From Vreelandella sedimenti (lineage in GTDB: Bacteria > Pseudomonadota > Gammaproteobacteria > Pseudomonadales > Halomonadaceae), in assembly GCF_013416325.1 (NCBI RefSeq), contig NZ_JACCGK010000006.1:62001-126000 (forward strand): a stretch of 64,000 bases of DNA. The letters are read 5' to 3'. The notes below the pieces were generated by a model. The model did no database searches and had not been told where the DNA came from. It saw only the letters and a program-made list of their open reading frames with translations. The translations under genes were made by a program, and so were the position numbers. This document shows, piece by piece, positions 43,269-53,571 of this stretch; position 1 is the stretch's first letter, and each line of letters starts with the position of its first letter.

Positions 43269-44015
43269 ATGCGGCGACTGCTGCTTTCCAATGATGATGG
43301 TGTGCACGCGCCTGGACTGCGTGCGCTGCACGATGCGCTGTTGGCCCATGCCAATATTCGTGTAGTGGCGCCTGATCGAGACCGCAGCGGTGCTAGCAAC
43401 TCGCTTACTCTGTCACGGCCTCTCTCGTTGACGCCTCTGGATAACGGCTTTTATAGCGTCGATGGCACACCCGCGGACTGCGTCTATTTGGGTGTTCACG
43501 GCGTATGGGATGAAAAACCCGATTTAGTCATCTCCGGCATCAATCACGGCAGTAACCTGGGTGATGACGTGCTCTATTCAGGCACTGTCGCGGCGGCAAT
43601 GGAGGGGCGTAATTTAGGCATGACGGCGATTGCCATGTCGCTGTGCGGCGAGCGTCATTTCGCCACCGCTGCCAGGGTCGCTGCCACCTTGATTGGTGCT
43701 GCCGATCAGCTCTCACTTCCGCCGAGAACGCTGCTGAATGTCAATGTGCCCGATGTGCCCTGGGAGGAGATTAAAGGCGTAAAAGTGACCCGTTTAGGCT
43801 ATCGTGGGCCAGCCGAGAAACCGTTAGCGGTAAAAGACCCACGGGGGCGTACGCGCTACTGGATTGCGCCGGTAGCGGCCAATGCCGATGACGGTGATGA
43901 TACCGATTTTGCTGCCGTCGAGACGGGCTATGTGTCGATTACTCCCCTACAAACAGATCTAACGCGGCACCCCGCGCTTAACGATGTGCAGGAATGGTTG
44001 GATGTTTTTGCCTGA
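43269..44015 (+). CDS. surE: 5'/3'-nucleotidase SurE
   Basis: A 248-residue metal-dependent phosphatase for nucleoside monophosphates and exopolyphosphate. Motifs are [13 protein letters not shown] (D8, D9), [19 protein letters not shown] (S/N ligands ~40) and [20 protein letters not shown] (~90). ATG 43269 follows CAGGGAGACC; a longer frame from 43242 runs into the tandem repeat. It begins the surE-pcm-DUF368-nlpD-rpoS block, a stationary-phase cluster widely conserved in gammaproteobacteria. Confidence 0.96.
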   Translation: MRRLLLSNDDGVHAPGLRALHDALLAHANIRVVAPDRDRSGASNSLTLSRPLSLTPLDNGFYSVDGTPADCVYLGVHGVWDEKPDLVISGINHGSNLGDDVLYSGTVAAAMEGRNLGMTAIAMSLCGERHFATAARVAATLIGAADQLSLPPRTLLNVNVPDVPWEEIKGVKVTRLGYRGPAEKPLAVKDPRGRTRYWIAPVAANADDGDDTDFAAVETGYVSITPLQTDLTRHPALNDVQEWLDVFA

Positions 44016-44679
44016 TATCTCTCCAGGAGAGCTGCGCGGTCGCGGTATGACCTCCCAGCGTACCCGTGACCGCATGGTCGAGCGCCTCATGCAGCAGGGC
44101 ATCAGCGATGCCCGGGTGCTGGAAGTCATGGCCAGAGAGCCGCGTCATCTATTTGTTGATGAAGCGCTGGCCCATCGCGCTTACGAAGATACCGCGCTAC
44201 CGATTGGCTTTAGCCAAACGCTGTCGCAGCCGTTCATCGTGGCGCGCATGACGGAGCTTGTGCTGCGCGCCGAGCCGTGCAGGGTATTGGAACTGGGGAC
44301 AGGGTCTGGCTATCAGACGTTAATACTGTCGCGCTTGATCGAAGAGCTCTACTCCATTGAGCGCATCAGTGCGCTACACGAGCGTGCGGCGGAGCGGTTA
44401 AGACGGCTAGCAGCACCTGCCAGACTAGCGGTGGCAGACGGCGGCTATGGTTGGCCAGACGTTGCGCCGTTTGACGTTATTTTGCTAACTGCCTGTGCCC
44501 AGACGCTACCCACACCGCTACTAGAGCAATTGAGCCACGACGGGGTGCTGATTGCTCCGTTGGAAGAGCCCGATGGCAACCAGTGGCTTACTCAGGTAAA
44601 GCGCATTGGCAGTGCCTTTGAAAAACGTCGGCTTGAGCCCGTGCGTTTTGTACCCTTACTGCAAGGAGTAGTGGATTGA
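44002..44679 (+). CDS. pcm: Protein-L-isoaspartate O-methyltransferase
   Basis: About 225 residues. It repairs isoaspartyl damage using [16 protein letters not shown] (~85), the SAM motif [20 protein letters not shown] (~100), and the C-terminal [14 protein letters not shown] 44002 overlaps surE by 14 bases and has AGGA at good distance. Conservation would also allow ATG 44047 (MTSQRTRD), the usual N-terminus in pseudomonads. Coupled to surE upstream and DUF368 downstream. Confidence 0.94.
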   Translation: MFLPDISPGELRGRGMTSQRTRDRMVERLMQQGISDARVLEVMAREPRHLFVDEALAHRAYEDTALPIGFSQTLSQPFIVARMTELVLRAEPCRVLELGTGSGYQTLILSRLIEELYSIERISALHERAAERLRRLAAPARLAVADGGYGWPDVAPFDVILLTACAQTLPTPLLEQLSHDGVLIAPLEEPDGNQWLTQVKRIGSAFEKRRLEPVRFVPLLQGVVD

Positions 44680-45635
44680 AGCGGCAACCCTTGGGAATAT
44701 TTTTACGAGGCGCAGGGATGGGCGCCGCCGACGCGGTGCCCGGCGTGTCGGGAGGAACGATTGCATTTATTAGCGGTATTTATGAAGAGCTGATCAATAC
44801 GATCAAACAGTTTGGCCCCGGTGCCATCGGCGCTTGGCACCGCGGTGGCTGGGGGGCTCTTAGCAATCATTTGAATCTCGCCTTTCTGGTGCCGCTATTG
44901 GCGGGGGTCGCGGTTAGCCTGTTTAGCGTAGCGCATTTAGCGCTTTGGTTGATGGAAGCGCACCCGCTGCTGCTGGATGGCTTCTTTTTTGGCCTGGTGG
45001 CAGCCTCTGCTCTGGTGGTCGGGCAGGCGAGTAACGGCTGGAAGCTGTGGTATCTATTGCCGCTACTGGTGGGACTAGTGCTCGCCCAGGCGTTACCGGG
45101 CATGATGCCGCTGGTGTTATTAATTGGTAATGAAGCGCTGGTAGTCATGGTGGCAGGCAGCATCGCGATTAGCGCCATGCTGCTACCGGGCGTGTCAGGT
45201 AGCTTTCTATTGCTGACTATGGGCCTCTACGGCACCATTATGGGCGCAATTCGCAGTTTGGATCTGGGCATTATCGTGCTATTTGGCATGGGCTGCATAG
45301 TCGGCTTAGCGCTGTTTTCACGGCTGCTGTCCTGGCTGTTACGGCGCCACCATACTCCAACGATGCAACTGCTATTGGGGTTTATTGTCGGTTCGCTGCC
45401 GGTTCTCTGGCCATGGCGCGAGCTGTTACGCTACCAAATCGGGCCAGAAGGGCAAATGATTCCTCTGGAGTACCGCTATTTATTGCCCGCTGACTATGCC
45501 GTGTTGACCGGCGCTTCGGCACAAGTGGCCGGTGTTGTTGCGCTAATGGCCGTGGGTGCCCTCATTGTCGTGTTACTCAACCGGCATGCGGATCGTCGGC
45601 CAATCGATACCCAGCTTGGCGCTGAAAAGGAGTAG
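44676..45635 (+). CDS. DUF368 membrane protein, PopT-type polyprenyl-phosphate transporter
   Basis: A 319-residue inner-membrane protein with about ten hydrophobic segments and two related motifs, MGAADAVPGVSGGTIAFISG (~18) and ISAMLLPGVSGSFLLLTMGL (~175), i.e. an internal repeat. DUF368 proteins have been shown to recycle undecaprenyl phosphate across the membrane. Translation starts at a TTG (44676) overlapping the pcm stop (TTGA), supported by AAGGAG seven bases upstream. Often found next to pcm/nlpD/rpoS. Confidence 0.88.
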   Translation: MKRQPLGIFLRGAGMGAADAVPGVSGGTIAFISGIYEELINTIKQFGPGAIGAWHRGGWGALSNHLNLAFLVPLLAGVAVSLFSVAHLALWLMEAHPLLLDGFFFGLVAASALVVGQASNGWKLWYLLPLLVGLVLAQALPGMMPLVLLIGNEALVVMVAGSIAISAMLLPGVSGSFLLLTMGLYGTIMGAIRSLDLGIIVLFGMGCIVGLALFSRLLSWLLRRHHTPTMQLLLGFIVGSLPVLWPWRELLRYQIGPEGQMIPLEYRYLLPADYAVLTGASAQVAGVVALMAVGALIVVLLNRHADRRPIDTQLGAEKE

Positions 45636-45641
45636 GTTTGA

Positions 45642-46721
45642 ATGCGTAAAGGTCATATACCTAAAGTACTCATGATGTCGGCGCTGGCCTTAGCCATTGC
45701 TGGCTGTGCCAGCCAGCAAGGCGGAAGCCCTCAGGTGCGCGATTTAAGCCAAGCACGCCAGGCGGTGGAAAACTCGCCCCAGTATACGGTGAAAGCGGGC
45801 GATACCTTGTATGGCATTGCTTGGCAGCACAATTTGGATTATCGCCAGCTCGCGGCAATCAATAACATCGATCCGCCCTACCAAATTCGGCCGGGGCAAA
45901 CGATTGCACTGCGTGAAGGCGCTGCGTCGGCATCCACGGCCAGTAACCAACCCACGACGAATACCTCAAGTGGCGCAGTGGCGACCGGGCTGAGCCCACA
46001 GACGGCCTCAGTGGCCGGTGACGACCAGGAGTTGGATTGGCTACTGCCCGATGAATCTGCGATTCAACGTAACCAGCGCCTTACCGCTGAACGCAATGCA
46101 GCGGAGCAAGAGACTGATGAACCGTCCTCAACACCTCAGCCTGAAGTCGTCGCGGCGGCTGAGCCTGAGCCCGCCGAGCAACCTGAGCCACAGCCATCAT
46201 CAGAACCCGAACAAGCTGAGCCCGAGCAAGCGCCGGCACCGCAGCCCGAAGCTGAGCCCGAACCACAGCCCGAACCACAGTCTGAAGCAGCGCCTGCCAC
46301 ACAAAGTGACAGCGTAGACCGCTCATCGCGTACCTATACGCCCGCCGAAAACATCGACTGGCAGTGGCCTGCCGATGGTAATGTGGTCGGGGCATTTGGT
46401 CAGGGTGATAGCATCACCGCTGGGATTGATATCGCTGGTGAAAAGGGGCAACCTGTTAAAGCGGCAGGCCCCGGTATTGTGGTCTATGCGGGCAGTGGCG
46501 TCAGGGGGTACGGCAACCTCATCCTTCTTAAGCACAACGATCAGTTCCTGAGTGCGTATGCTCATAACGACAGCTTACGGGTCAGTGAAAATGACGTAGT
46601 AGAGGCTGGTGAGGTGATTGCCACAATGGGGGATAGCGATGCTGAAAACGTCAGATTACACTTTGAAGTTCGCCGTGATGGGCAGCCGCAAGATCCCATG
46701 GACTTTCTGCCTTCTCGCTAA
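45642..46721 (+). CDS. nlpD: NlpD-like lipoprotein with LysM and degenerate M23 (LytM) domain
   Basis: A 359-residue outer-membrane lipoprotein: signal and lipobox ALAIAGC (Cys ~22), LysM (~48-92, YTVKAGDTLYGIAWQ), a Glu/Pro/Gln-rich linker (~150-225, EPEPAEQPEPQPSSEPEQ), and a LytM domain (~240-359). The zinc-binding His of active M23 enzymes is missing (AGIDIAGEKGQ), as in E. coli NlpD, which activates the amidase AmiC instead of cutting peptidoglycan itself. In many relatives the rpoS promoter lies within nlpD. Confidence 0.93.
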   Translation: MRKGHIPKVLMMSALALAIAGCASQQGGSPQVRDLSQARQAVENSPQYTVKAGDTLYGIAWQHNLDYRQLAAINNIDPPYQIRPGQTIALREGAASASTASNQPTTNTSSGAVATGLSPQTASVAGDDQELDWLLPDESAIQRNQRLTAERNAAEQETDEPSSTPQPEVVAAAEPEPAEQPEPQPSSEPEQAEPEQAPAPQPEAEPEPQPEPQSEAAPATQSDSVDRSSRTYTPAENIDWQWPADGNVVGAFGQGDSITAGIDIAGEKGQPVKAAGPGIVVYAGSGVRGYGNLILLKHNDQFLSAYAHNDSLRVSENDVVEAGEVIATMGDSDAENVRLHFEVRRDGQPQDPMDFLPSR

Positions 46722-46886
46722 TGCACTCACCGGGAGAGTGAGCAGTCAGCGCATAACTTGGACGTTGCCCGAATCGCAGCATTCGAGCGTCATATAACAA
46801 TCGTCACATAACAATATGGTGTGCGTCCTAGAACGCACCCTTTGACTTTCTAAATGGCGGGTAGGCGACAAACGAGGGGTAAGGCC

Positions 46887-47861
46887 ATGAGTATGTTGGA
46901 GAAAGATCTACAGGAGGTTGACCTGGACGCTGCTGAGGAGGCACTTGATGATACCGATGACGATGTCACGATAGAAGAAGATGCCTTCGAGAAAGCGCTA
47001 GGGCGTGAGGATCGTCAATCGACCCAAAGCTTGGATGCGACGCAAATCTACCTCAACGAAATCGGCTTTTCGCCACTGTTAACGCCAGAAGAGGAAGTTT
47101 ACTACGGCCGCTTAGCGCGTAAAGGCGACCCCTTGGGTCGCTCACGAATGATTGAATCCAACCTGCGGCTGGTAGTGAAAATTGCCCGCCGCTACCTAAA
47201 CCGCGGCTTGACGTTGCTGGATTTGATCGAAGAGGGCAATTTAGGTTTGATTCGCGCGGTAGAGAAGTTTGACCCCGAACGGGGCTTCCGTTTCTCGACC
47301 TACGCCACCTGGTGGATCCGTCAAACCATCGAGCGGGCGTTGATGAACCAGACGCGGACGATCCGCTTGCCCATTCATGTGGTCAAAGAGCTCAATATTT
47401 ACCTGCGTGCGGCGCGTGAATTGACTCAAAAGTTTGACCATGAAGCCACCGCCGAAGAGATCGCTGATCACCTTGATAAACCGGTCGATGTGGTCAAAAA
47501 GATGCTCGGTCTTAATGAGCGCGTATCGTCTGTCGATTACCCCATGGGTGGTGAGAGTGATAAACCGCTGATCGATACATTGGCTGACGATGAAGTGCAG
47601 GGGCCTGAGGCGCGGCTAGTGGATGGTGACGTTAAAGAGCATGTGGATCTTTGGCTGGATGAGCTGAGCGAAAAACAGCGCGAAGTGGTTGTGCGCCGTT
47701 TTGGCTTACGCGGCCACGAGTCGGCCACCCTGGAAGAAGTGGGCGCCGAAATCGGTTTAACCCGCGAGCGAGTTCGCCAGATCCAGGTCGAAGCACTCAA
47801 AAAACTGCGCCGTTCGCTGGAAAAACAGGGCCTTTCTCTGGAAGCACTGTTTGAAACCTAA
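46887..47861 (+). CDS. rpoS: RNA polymerase sigma factor RpoS
   Basis: A 324-residue stationary-phase/general stress sigma factor. Acidic N-terminus; region 1.2 ([20 protein letters not shown], ~50); region 2 ([20 protein letters not shown] and [20 protein letters not shown], ~110-160); region 3; region 4 ([19 protein letters not shown], ~290). AGGGGTAAGG precedes ATG 46887; an in-frame ATG at 46854 has none. Placed after nlpD as in other gammaproteobacteria and ended by a clear terminator. Confidence 0.97.
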   Translation: MSMLEKDLQEVDLDAAEEALDDTDDDVTIEEDAFEKALGREDRQSTQSLDATQIYLNEIGFSPLLTPEEEVYYGRLARKGDPLGRSRMIESNLRLVVKIARRYLNRGLTLLDLIEEGNLGLIRAVEKFDPERGFRFSTYATWWIRQTIERALMNQTRTIRLPIHVVKELNIYLRAARELTQKFDHEATAEEIADHLDKPVDVVKKMLGLNERVSSVDYPMGGESDKPLIDTLADDEVQGPEARLVDGDVKEHVDLWLDELSEKQREVVVRRFGLRGHESATLEEVGAEIGLTRERVRQIQVEALKKLRRSLEKQGLSLEALFET

Positions 47862-47898
47862 GTGAAGCTTAGGCGAACGTAAATCGCGTTATCTCTCT

Positions 47899-47938
47899 AA
47901 GCCGGGCGAGCGCCAGTGAGCGCTTACTCGGCTTTTTA
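47899..47938 (+). terminator. Rho-independent terminator after rpoS
   Basis: AGCCGGGCGAGCGC pairs imperfectly with GCGCTTACTCGGCT (about 47900-47913 and 47919-47932) and is followed by TTTTT. It separates rpoS from alr. Confidence 0.85.
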
Positions 47939-47995
47939 TTGCTGGCAGTTTTATTAATAAACTTTTATTGCTAAATCAGGTAAGTGAGAAAGCAC

Positions 47996-49096
47996 ATGCG
48001 CCCCCTTGTGGCCGATATTGATCTGGACGCGCTGCGTCACAACTATCAATTGGCGTGCCGCTGCGCGCCGCAAAGCCGCTCAGTGGCAGTTATCAAAGCC
48101 GATGGGTATGGGCATGGCGCACTGGCCTGCGCTCGGGCGCTGGAAAGTCAGGCTCCCGCGTTTGCCGTTGCCTGTATCGAAGAGGCCCTTACCCTGCGCC
48201 AAGGCGGCATTACCCAACCCATTATCCTGTTGGAAGGCATCTTTAGCGCCGACGAGCTGGCGCTGGTGGATTCCCACGGCTTCTGGATTACGGTGCACAG
48301 CCAATGGCAGGTCGATGCCCTGCTAGCCGCTTCTCCTAAAAAGCCAATTCCTGTCTGGTTGAAAGTTGACTCCGGCATGCATCGCCTGGGGTTTGCCATC
48401 GACGAGGCCGCCGCCATCTGGCGTCAGCTAAGTACCGCGCCAAGCGTGGCCTCGCTCCACCTTATGAGTCACTTTGCCAGCGCCGATTCCCGCGATAACC
48501 GCTACTTCAACCAGCAAATGACCCGGCTGGAAGGTCTTGCCAGTGAGCTGGCAGCGCCGCTGTGCCTGGCCAACTCACCGGCTACCCTGGCGTGGCCGGT
48601 GGCCCATGGTGACTGGAACCGGCCAGGTGTGATGCTCTACGGCAGCGACCCCTTGGAAGATGCCAACGAAATCACTCAGCAGCTGCAGCCGGTGATGACC
48701 CTGCGCTCGGAAATAATTGCCCTGAGGGAGCTGGAAGAGGGCGAGCCCGTGGGCTATAGCGGGCGCTGGCGCGCACCGCGGCGTTCACGCATTGCCGTGG
48801 TCGCCTGCGGCTACGGCGATGGCTATGACCGTCATGCTCGCGATGGCACGCCGGTACTGGTCAACGGCCAGCGCTGTGCGATTGCCGGGAAAGTCTCCAT
48901 GGATATGTTGACCGTTGATGTGACGGACGTACCCGACGCTGCGATTGGAAGCGACGTTGTATTGTGGGGCAGGGCCAGCAACGGCGAGGTGCTGTCGGTG
49001 GATGAAGTGGCCCGCTACTGCGATACCATCAGCTATACGCTGCTAACAGGGGTACTGCCTCGGGCGCCGCGGCGTTATCATGGACGTTCTGCTTAA
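47996..49096 (+). CDS. alr: Alanine racemase
   Basis: About 366 residues; PLP enzyme supplying D-alanine for peptidoglycan. The PLP Lys lies in VAVIKADGYGHGA (~35), with KVDSGMHRLGF (~125), NRPGVMLYG (~205), the catalytic Tyr region VGYSGRWRA (~255) and SMDMLTVDVTD (~300). ATG 47996 is preferred; GTG 47984 is in frame. It is followed after 12 bp by an acyltransferase gene. Confidence 0.95.
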   Translation: MRPLVADIDLDALRHNYQLACRCAPQSRSVAVIKADGYGHGALACARALESQAPAFAVACIEEALTLRQGGITQPIILLEGIFSADELALVDSHGFWITVHSQWQVDALLAASPKKPIPVWLKVDSGMHRLGFAIDEAAAIWRQLSTAPSVASLHLMSHFASADSRDNRYFNQQMTRLEGLASELAAPLCLANSPATLAWPVAHGDWNRPGVMLYGSDPLEDANEITQQLQPVMTLRSEIIALRELEEGEPVGYSGRWRAPRRSRIAVVACGYGDGYDRHARDGTPVLVNGQRCAIAGKVSMDMLTVDVTDVPDAAIGSDVVLWGRASNGEVLSVDEVARYCDTISYTLLTGVLPRAPRRYHGRSA

Positions 49097-49108
49097 ACGG
49101 TTGTTTGC

Positions 49109-50023
49109 ATGTCGAAATCACGTTATCCGCGCTCATTCGCCCACCCGCGGTATTGGCCCACATGGCTGGCTATTGGTGCCATGTATATCGCTGCCTGGTT
49201 GCCTTGGCGATTAAAAATGGCCATTGGCAAAGGGCTTGGACTGCTCGCCTGGCGCTTTGCCAAACGGCGGCGCCATATTACCGAAACCAATATAGCGCTC
49301 TGTTTCCGCGAAAAGAGTCCCGAACAACAGTATCAGCTCGTCAAAGATACCTTTATTGCCAATGGCATTGGTCTGATTGAAACCGCAACCGGCTGGTGTC
49401 GCGATGGTGAAAGCCTGCGCCACCGGGTCGCTTACATCGGCGAAGAGCATATGGCCCTCGCCGAGGCCCGGGGTAAAGGCGTGATCATTGTGGGGGTTCA
49501 CTTCTCTTCCCTCGATTTAGGGGGTGCCCTGCACGCGCTGTTTTTCTCTGCCGATGCGGTCTATCGACCGCATAATAACCCGCTGTTTGAGCGTTTTATG
49601 ACCCGCGCCCGCGGGCGCAATTTTGGTGTTGCACTCGACCGTTATGACCTGCGCGGTGCGGTGCGTCAGCTCAAGGCTGGCCGTATGGTGTGGTACTCAC
49701 CGGATCAGGATTTTGGCCGCGATGTGAGCGTATTTGCGCCGCTATTTGGCCAGCAGGCCGCGACTATTCGCTTAACGGCCAAGCTTGCGCGTATGACCGG
49801 CGCGTCGGTGGTGCCGATGATGTTTCACCGCAACCCGGATAACGCCACCTATACCATTGAAAGCCTGCCTGCCCTGAAAGGGTTTCCCAGCGGTGATGAA
49901 GTGGCCGATGCCACGCAGGTCAACCAGTTTATTGAGCTGGCCATTAGTAAGCACCCAGAGCAGTACCTCTGGCTACACCGACGTTTTAAGACTCGCCCTG
50001 AAGGCGAGCCAAGCGTTTATTAA
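49109..50023 (+). CDS. Lipid A biosynthesis lauroyl/myristoyl acyltransferase (LpxL/LpxM family)
   Basis: A 304-residue inner-membrane-bound enzyme adding a secondary acyl chain to lipid A. N-terminal TM (~16-35), then RHITETNIALCF, the catalytic H-x4-D motif in GVHFSSLDLGG (~131), and the conserved PDQDFG (~198). Close in form to LpxL, but whether it transfers C12 or another chain is unknown. It probably shares a transcript with alr and ends at a bidirectional terminator. Confidence 0.92.
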   Translation: MSKSRYPRSFAHPRYWPTWLAIGAMYIAAWLPWRLKMAIGKGLGLLAWRFAKRRRHITETNIALCFREKSPEQQYQLVKDTFIANGIGLIETATGWCRDGESLRHRVAYIGEEHMALAEARGKGVIIVGVHFSSLDLGGALHALFFSADAVYRPHNNPLFERFMTRARGRNFGVALDRYDLRGAVRQLKAGRMVWYSPDQDFGRDVSVFAPLFGQQAATIRLTAKLARMTGASVVPMMFHRNPDNATYTIESLPALKGFPSGDEVADATQVNQFIELAISKHPEQYLWLHRRFKTRPEGEPSVY

Positions 50024-50040
50024 CCATTCGAGGAAGCCAT

Positions 50041-50073
50041 AAAAAAGCCAGTTCATTATGAACTGGCTTTTTG
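50041..50073. terminator. Bidirectional terminator between the LpxL-type gene and speD
   Basis: AAAAAAGCCAGTTC / GAACTGGCTTTTT around an ATTAT loop: A-run, 8-bp stem, T-run. It lies between convergent genes and can serve both. Confidence 0.9.
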
Positions 50074-50108
50074 GTGTCCTGGTGCTGCGTTGAGTCCAGT
50101 TTGGGGGC

Positions 50109-50903
50109 TTAATCCAGATTGCGGGAGTAGAAAATTTCCAGCATTTCTTTACGCAGACGGCCCTCGATATCCCGGGCTTCTTCAAAGGTAATATCGCGAC
50201 GCGACGTGCCGAATAGGTAGTTATCCAGTTCGAAGTCTTTGAGCAGCATCTTGGTGTGGAACATGTTCTCCTGATACACGTTGACGTCCATCATCTGGTA
50301 CGCATTCTTGGTGTCTTCAGCGAGGTAGTCTTGAATGGAAGTAATACCGTGATCGATAAACAGTTTTTTGCCATCCACATCGCGGGTAAAGCCACGCACC
50401 CGGTAATCCATGGTGACGATATCGGAGTCGAAGCTGTGGATCAGGTAGTTCAGCGCTTTTAATGGGCTGATATGACCACAGGTGGAGACATCGATATCCA
50501 GGCGGAAGGTGCTAATACCGTTGTCGGGGTGCGACTCGGGGTAGCTGTGCACCGTAACGTGGCTTTTATCCAGGTGGCCAACCACCGTCTCTGGTAGCGG
50601 GCCGGGACCTGGCTCAATTTGCTCAGGCGCCGCCTCATCAAGCTCATGTTCGGCAATCAAAATCGTCACGCTCGCGCCGTGGGGCTCGTAATCCTGACGG
50701 GCGATATTGAGAACATGGGCGCCGATGATATTGGTGACGTCTTTAAGAATCTGCGTCAAACGTTCGGCGTTATACAGCTCATCGATATAGTCGATGTAAG
50801 CCGCCGTCTGCTCTTCGGTTTTGGCATAACAGATATCGTAAATGTTGAAGCTCAGCGAGCTGGTCAGGTTGTTAAACCCGTGGAGTCGGAGATTGTCTGT
50901 CAC
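50109..50903 (-). CDS. speD: S-adenosylmethionine decarboxylase proenzyme
   Basis: A 264-residue pyruvoyl enzyme providing aminopropyl groups for spermidine. Self-cleavage occurs at K113-S114 in [15 protein letters not shown], as in the E. coli-type (class 1A) enzyme, whose length it shares. [20 protein letters not shown] near the start and [20 protein letters not shown] near the end are family-typical. It overlaps the upstream OsmC gene by 4 bp. No speE is adjacent. Confidence 0.95.
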   Translation of the reverse strand: MTDNLRLHGFNNLTSSLSFNIYDICYAKTEEQTAAYIDYIDELYNAERLTQILKDVTNIIGAHVLNIARQDYEPHGASVTILIAEHELDEAAPEQIEPGPGPLPETVVGHLDKSHVTVHSYPESHPDNGISTFRLDIDVSTCGHISPLKALNYLIHSFDSDIVTMDYRVRGFTRDVDGKKLFIDHGITSIQDYLAEDTKNAYQMMDVNVYQENMFHTKMLLKDFELDNYLFGTSRRDITFEEARDIEGRLRKEMLEIFYSRNLD

Positions 50904-51328
50904 GTCCGAGCCTCCTCAATAATCTCAAAGGAATGGGTGATCTCAACGCCGCCGTTAACGAGCATGATCGAGGCACTGCAGTATTTTTCAGCGGAGAGCT
51001 CAACCGCGCGGGCCACCTGTTTCTCTTTCAGCGCACGACCGGTCACCACGAAATGGACGTGGATCTTGGTAAAAACGGCGGGCACTTCATCGGCGCGTTG
51101 AGCATCTAGCTCAGCAACGCAGTCGGTCACATCGGCACGCGCTTTATCAAGAATATTCAAGATATCAAAAGCGGTGCAACTGCCCATGCCCATTAGCAGC
51201 ATTTCCATTGGGCGAGGCCCTGTGTTACGACCGCCGTGGTCGGGCGGGCCGTCGATCACAACGCTGTGCCCGCTACCGGATTCCGCCACGAATTGGCGGC
51301 CTTCTGTCCATTTTACCCGTGCTTTCAC
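50900..51328 (-). CDS. OsmC/YhfA family protein
   Basis: A 142-residue OsmC-fold protein: [20 protein letters not shown], then [20 protein letters not shown] (first Cys ~52) and [15 protein letters not shown] (second Cys ~117). The two cysteines are those of peroxide-reducing OsmC/Ohr relatives; this YhfA-type subgroup is of uncertain activity. The stop overlaps the speD start, a pairing seen in several gammaproteobacteria. Confidence 0.9.
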   Translation of the reverse strand: MKARVKWTEGRQFVAESGSGHSVVIDGPPDHGGRNTGPRPMEMLLMGMGSCTAFDILNILDKARADVTDCVAELDAQRADEVPAVFTKIHVHFVVTGRALKEKQVARAVELSAEKYCSASIMLVNGGVEITHSFEIIEEART

Positions 51329-51399
51329 GTTGCTCTCCTCATCTAGGCGACGAAAGGTAAGTCGCGCAGCATAACATTTCTTGGCCTGCGCGCCTCTTC

Positions 51400-51822
51400 T
51401 CAGCGCCGCTGTTGAACATTGCTAATGTTCGGCATGCGCCAGCCACCCTCATAAATGGCTGTTTTACCTGTCACACTCGGATTGTAAAGATAGACCCAGG
51501 CGAGGCCAAAACAGGTGGTTATCTGCTGGCGGTCATACTCACCCTCTGACGGCGCATCAATGCGGTAATCCTCTAGCCGGTCTAGCTGGGCCAAGTGGTC
51601 AATACTGATCTGATAGACTTCAATCGTCACCCCTTTTGACCGCTGCCATTTGGCGCCGGGGTAGGGGCCAATATCGTACAGCGTGAGCGCTGGGGTAACG
51701 TCGCTCCCGAGCAGAGTGGCTCCGTTTAGCCAGTAGGCATTGTTGAAACCTTGTTTGAGCGTGCCGTAGACCGCTACCCGTGGAGTGGTGGCGATCGCTT
51801 CACGTAAGTAGTGCGGATGCAT
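51400..51822 (-). CDS. Gamma-glutamylcyclotransferase-like (AIG2-type) protein
   Basis: A 140-residue protein with VAVYGTLKQGFNNAYWL (the substrate-loop YGTL motif, ~18-34), EVYQISIDHLAQLDRLEDYR (~70-90, catalytic-Glu region) and AWVYLYNP. This matches the GGCT/AIG2 fold; the real substrate may be a gamma-glutamyl amine or unknown. It sits 3 bp downstream of murU on the same strand, so it is probably in the amgK-murU operon. Confidence 0.85.
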   Translation of the reverse strand: MHPHYLREAIATTPRVAVYGTLKQGFNNAYWLNGATLLGSDVTPALTLYDIGPYPGAKWQRSKGVTIEVYQISIDHLAQLDRLEDYRIDAPSEGEYDRQQITTCFGLAWVYLYNPSVTGKTAIYEGGWRMPNISNVQQRR

Positions 51823-51825
51823 AGG

Positions 51826-53501
<1,676 letters not shown>

Positions 53502-53571
53502 GCAAGCTCCTTGCTGGTCGGGCATCATGCGGGCTGTATAATACCGATTCTGGATGCCAAGGATAACGAAC

